Positions 62,743-64,000 of a DNA stretch of 64,000 nt are shown here, one piece after another. Made by a program: the position numbers and the translations under genes. The first letter of the stretch is position 1. Each line of letters starts with the position of its first letter. A model generated the notes under the pieces. That model had not been told where the DNA came from, made no database searches, and worked only from the letters and a program-made list of their open reading frames with translations. The stretch lies in the NCBI GenBank assembly GCA_003164135.1, contig PLSD01000102.1, positions 1 to 64,000 on the forward strand. The letters run 5' to 3'. This stretch comes from Acetobacteraceae bacterium. GTDB taxonomy: Bacteria > Pseudomonadota > Alphaproteobacteria > Acetobacterales > Acetobacteraceae.

Positions 62743-63410
62743 TCCGTGAATTCCCCACCCCCCAAGCCCTGGCGGACGCGCTGGCGGACTACGTTACCGC
62801 CCTCCTCATCGCGCGCCTGGCACGCGATGGCGCGGCCGCGCTGGCGGTTTCCGGCGGCACCACGCCGGTGAAATTTTTCCAGGCACTGGCCACGAAGGAA
62901 CTGGACTGGCGGCACGTTACCATCACCCTGGTGGACGACCGCTGGGTGCCGGAAGCCTCGTCGCGCTCCAACACCGCGCTGGTCAAACAGCACCTGCTGC
63001 AAGGCAAGGCCGCGGATGCAAAATTCCTCCCGCTTGTGAACGATGCCGCCACGCCGGAAGCAGGGCTGGCGGAGGTTGAACGCGCCGTCACCGCGCTGCC
63101 CCTGCCCTTTGCCGCCGTGGTGCTCGGCATGGGGCTGGACGGCCACACTGCTTCCTTCTTCCCCGGCGGCGACCATCTGGCAGCCGCGCTGGCCCCCAGC
63201 CACGGCCAGCTTGCCGAAACCATGCGCGCGCCCGGCGCCGTGGAGCCACGCATCACCCTCACACTGCCGGTCCTACTGGCGGCGGAGGGGGTGGCACTCC
63301 ATATCGAGGGTGCGGCCAAACGCGCCGTGCTCGAAGGCGGCGCGCCGGACCTGCCGGTCCGCGCCGCGCTCGCCCGCAAACCCGCGCCCGAAATTTTCTG
63401 GAGTCCCTAA
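62739..63410 (+). CDS. pgl: 6-phosphogluconolactonase
   Basis: A 223-residue hydrolase that opens 6-phosphogluconolactone. Family motifs are LAVSGGTTPVKFFQALA, VTITLVDDRWVP and VVLGMGLDGHTASFFPG, the last with the catalytic histidine. The start is GTG 62739 inside the end of zwf. edd begins three bases after its stop, giving a contiguous zwf-pgl-edd Entner-Doudoroff operon. Confidence 0.95.
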   Translation: MIREFPTPQALADALADYVTALLIARLARDGAAALAVSGGTTPVKFFQALATKELDWRHVTITLVDDRWVPEASSRSNTALVKQHLLQGKAADAKFLPLVNDAATPEAGLAEVERAVTALPLPFAAVVLGMGLDGHTASFFPGGDHLAAALAPSHGQLAETMRAPGAVEPRITLTLPVLLAAEGVALHIEGAAKRAVLEGGAPDLPVRAALARKPAPEIFWSP

Positions 63411-63412
63411 AC

Positions 63413-64000
63413 ATGGTTCATCCCCTTATCCAGGACGTCACCAACCGCATTATCGCCCGCAGCGCACCCGCGCGCGGCACCTACCTCGCCCGCATCGCGG
63501 CGGCAAAATCCGAAAAGCCGCAGCGCCGCGCACTGGGCTGCGCCAACCAGGCACATGGTTTCGCCGCCTGCGCACCGGGTGACAAAGCCGTGTTGCGCAC
63601 CGGTGACGGCACCAGCCTCGCCATTGTCACCGCCTATAACGACATGCTCTCCGCGCATCAGCCCTACGAGCGTTTCCCCGACCTCATCCGCGCCGCCGCC
63701 CGCGCGGCCGGAGGTGTCGCCATGGTCGCCGGTGGCGTGCCCGCGATGTGCGACGGCATCACCCAGGGCGAGATCGGCATGGAACTGTCGCTGTTTTCCC
63801 GCGACGTGATTGCGCTTTCCACCGCCGTGGCCCTCTCGCATCAAACTTTTGATGCCGCCGTATTCCTGGGTATTTGCGACAAGATCGTCCCCGGCCTGGT
63901 TATCGGCGCGCTCTCCTTCGGCCACCTCCCGGCCGTGTTCATCCCCGCCGGCCCCATGACCTCCGGCCTGCCCAATGACGAGAAATCGCGCATCCGCCAG
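63413..64000 (+). CDS. edd: phosphogluconate dehydratase, 5-prime part (runs off the window)
   Basis: The first 196 codons of 6-phosphogluconate dehydratase, which makes 2-keto-3-deoxy-6-phosphogluconate. Conserved segments are VTAYNDMLSAHQPYERFP, GGVPAMCDGITQGEIGMELSLFSRD (key cysteine in PAMCDG for the [4Fe-4S] cluster), FLGICDKIVPGL and PAGPMTSGLPNDEKS. The frame is open to the window edge. Family members are about 600 residues, so two thirds of the gene lie outside. eda would be expected downstream. Confidence 0.95.
   Translation, partial: MVHPLIQDVTNRIIARSAPARGTYLARIAAAKSEKPQRRALGCANQAHGFAACAPGDKAVLRTGDGTSLAIVTAYNDMLSAHQPYERFPDLIRAAARAAGGVAMVAGGVPAMCDGITQGEIGMELSLFSRDVIALSTAVALSHQTFDAAVFLGICDKIVPGLVIGALSFGHLPAVFIPAGPMTSGLPNDEKSRIRQ

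Overview
The window is GC-rich chromosomal DNA from an alphaproteobacterium, most likely a member of the Acetobacteraceae (Acidocella/Acidiphilium-like; the genus is a guess). This rests on the gene order dusB-ntrB-ntrC-ntrY-ntrX, a circularly permuted two-piece tmRNA gene with an ANDN-type tag, an NtrX without the sigma54-contact motif, an RNase E with a large insertion in its S1 domain, a Hint-domain secreted protein, and short GC-rich intergenic stem-loops. A canonical parS site near 11.2 kb suggests this part of the chromosome lies in the origin-proximal domain. No tRNA, rRNA, CRISPR array or intact insertion sequence was seen; the only mobile-element trace is a serine-recombinase fragment at the left edge.

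Layout. 0-0.4 kb: recombinase remnant. 0.4-5.6 kb (minus): pmbA, an M16 peptidase, thrC and hemW. 5.7-8.6 kb (plus): a two-gene ABC-2 exporter, a histidine phosphatase and a SYLF-domain protein in one tight operon. 8.7-11.2 kb: a secreted-type SGNH hydrolase fused to a Hint domain, a DUF5335 protein, then parS. 11.2-16.5 kb: frmA and serB on the minus strand, facing miaA and ilvBN on the plus strand. 16.7-21.9 kb: a methyltransferase with a ChW-like tail, two small stress-type membrane proteins, and an HtrA protease with an OmpR-type two-component pair. 22-29.3 kb (minus): the nitrogen-control cluster. 29.4-32.3 kb: ispF, a candidate small RNA, the split tmRNA gene, thyX, an inverted composite repeat and a BI-1 family protein. 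32.5-40 kb: RNase E, a three-domain glycosyltransferase and malate synthase G.

40-53.5 kb is the main accessory region. A LysR regulator is divergent from a compact operon encoding an uncharacterised protein, a NitT/TauT-type ABC importer, two short-chain dehydrogenases, a protein very like true creatininase, a Rieske oxygenase and two ureohydrolases. The gene set suggests uptake and breakdown of a guanidino compound. One coherent but untested route is creatinine to creatine, oxidative N-demethylation to guanidinoacetate plus formaldehyde, then hydrolysis to glycine and urea. An acyl-CoA dehydrogenase and a kinase/aminotransferase-fold fusion, resembling hydroxylysine kinase joined to a phospho-lyase, follow.

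53.6-64 kb is a sugar-catabolic block: a LacI-type regulator with two matching operators, the fructose PTS (a FruB fusion of EIIA, HPr and Enzyme I; FruK; FruA), an OprB porin, then zwf, pgl and the start of edd, which feed the Entner-Doudoroff pathway.
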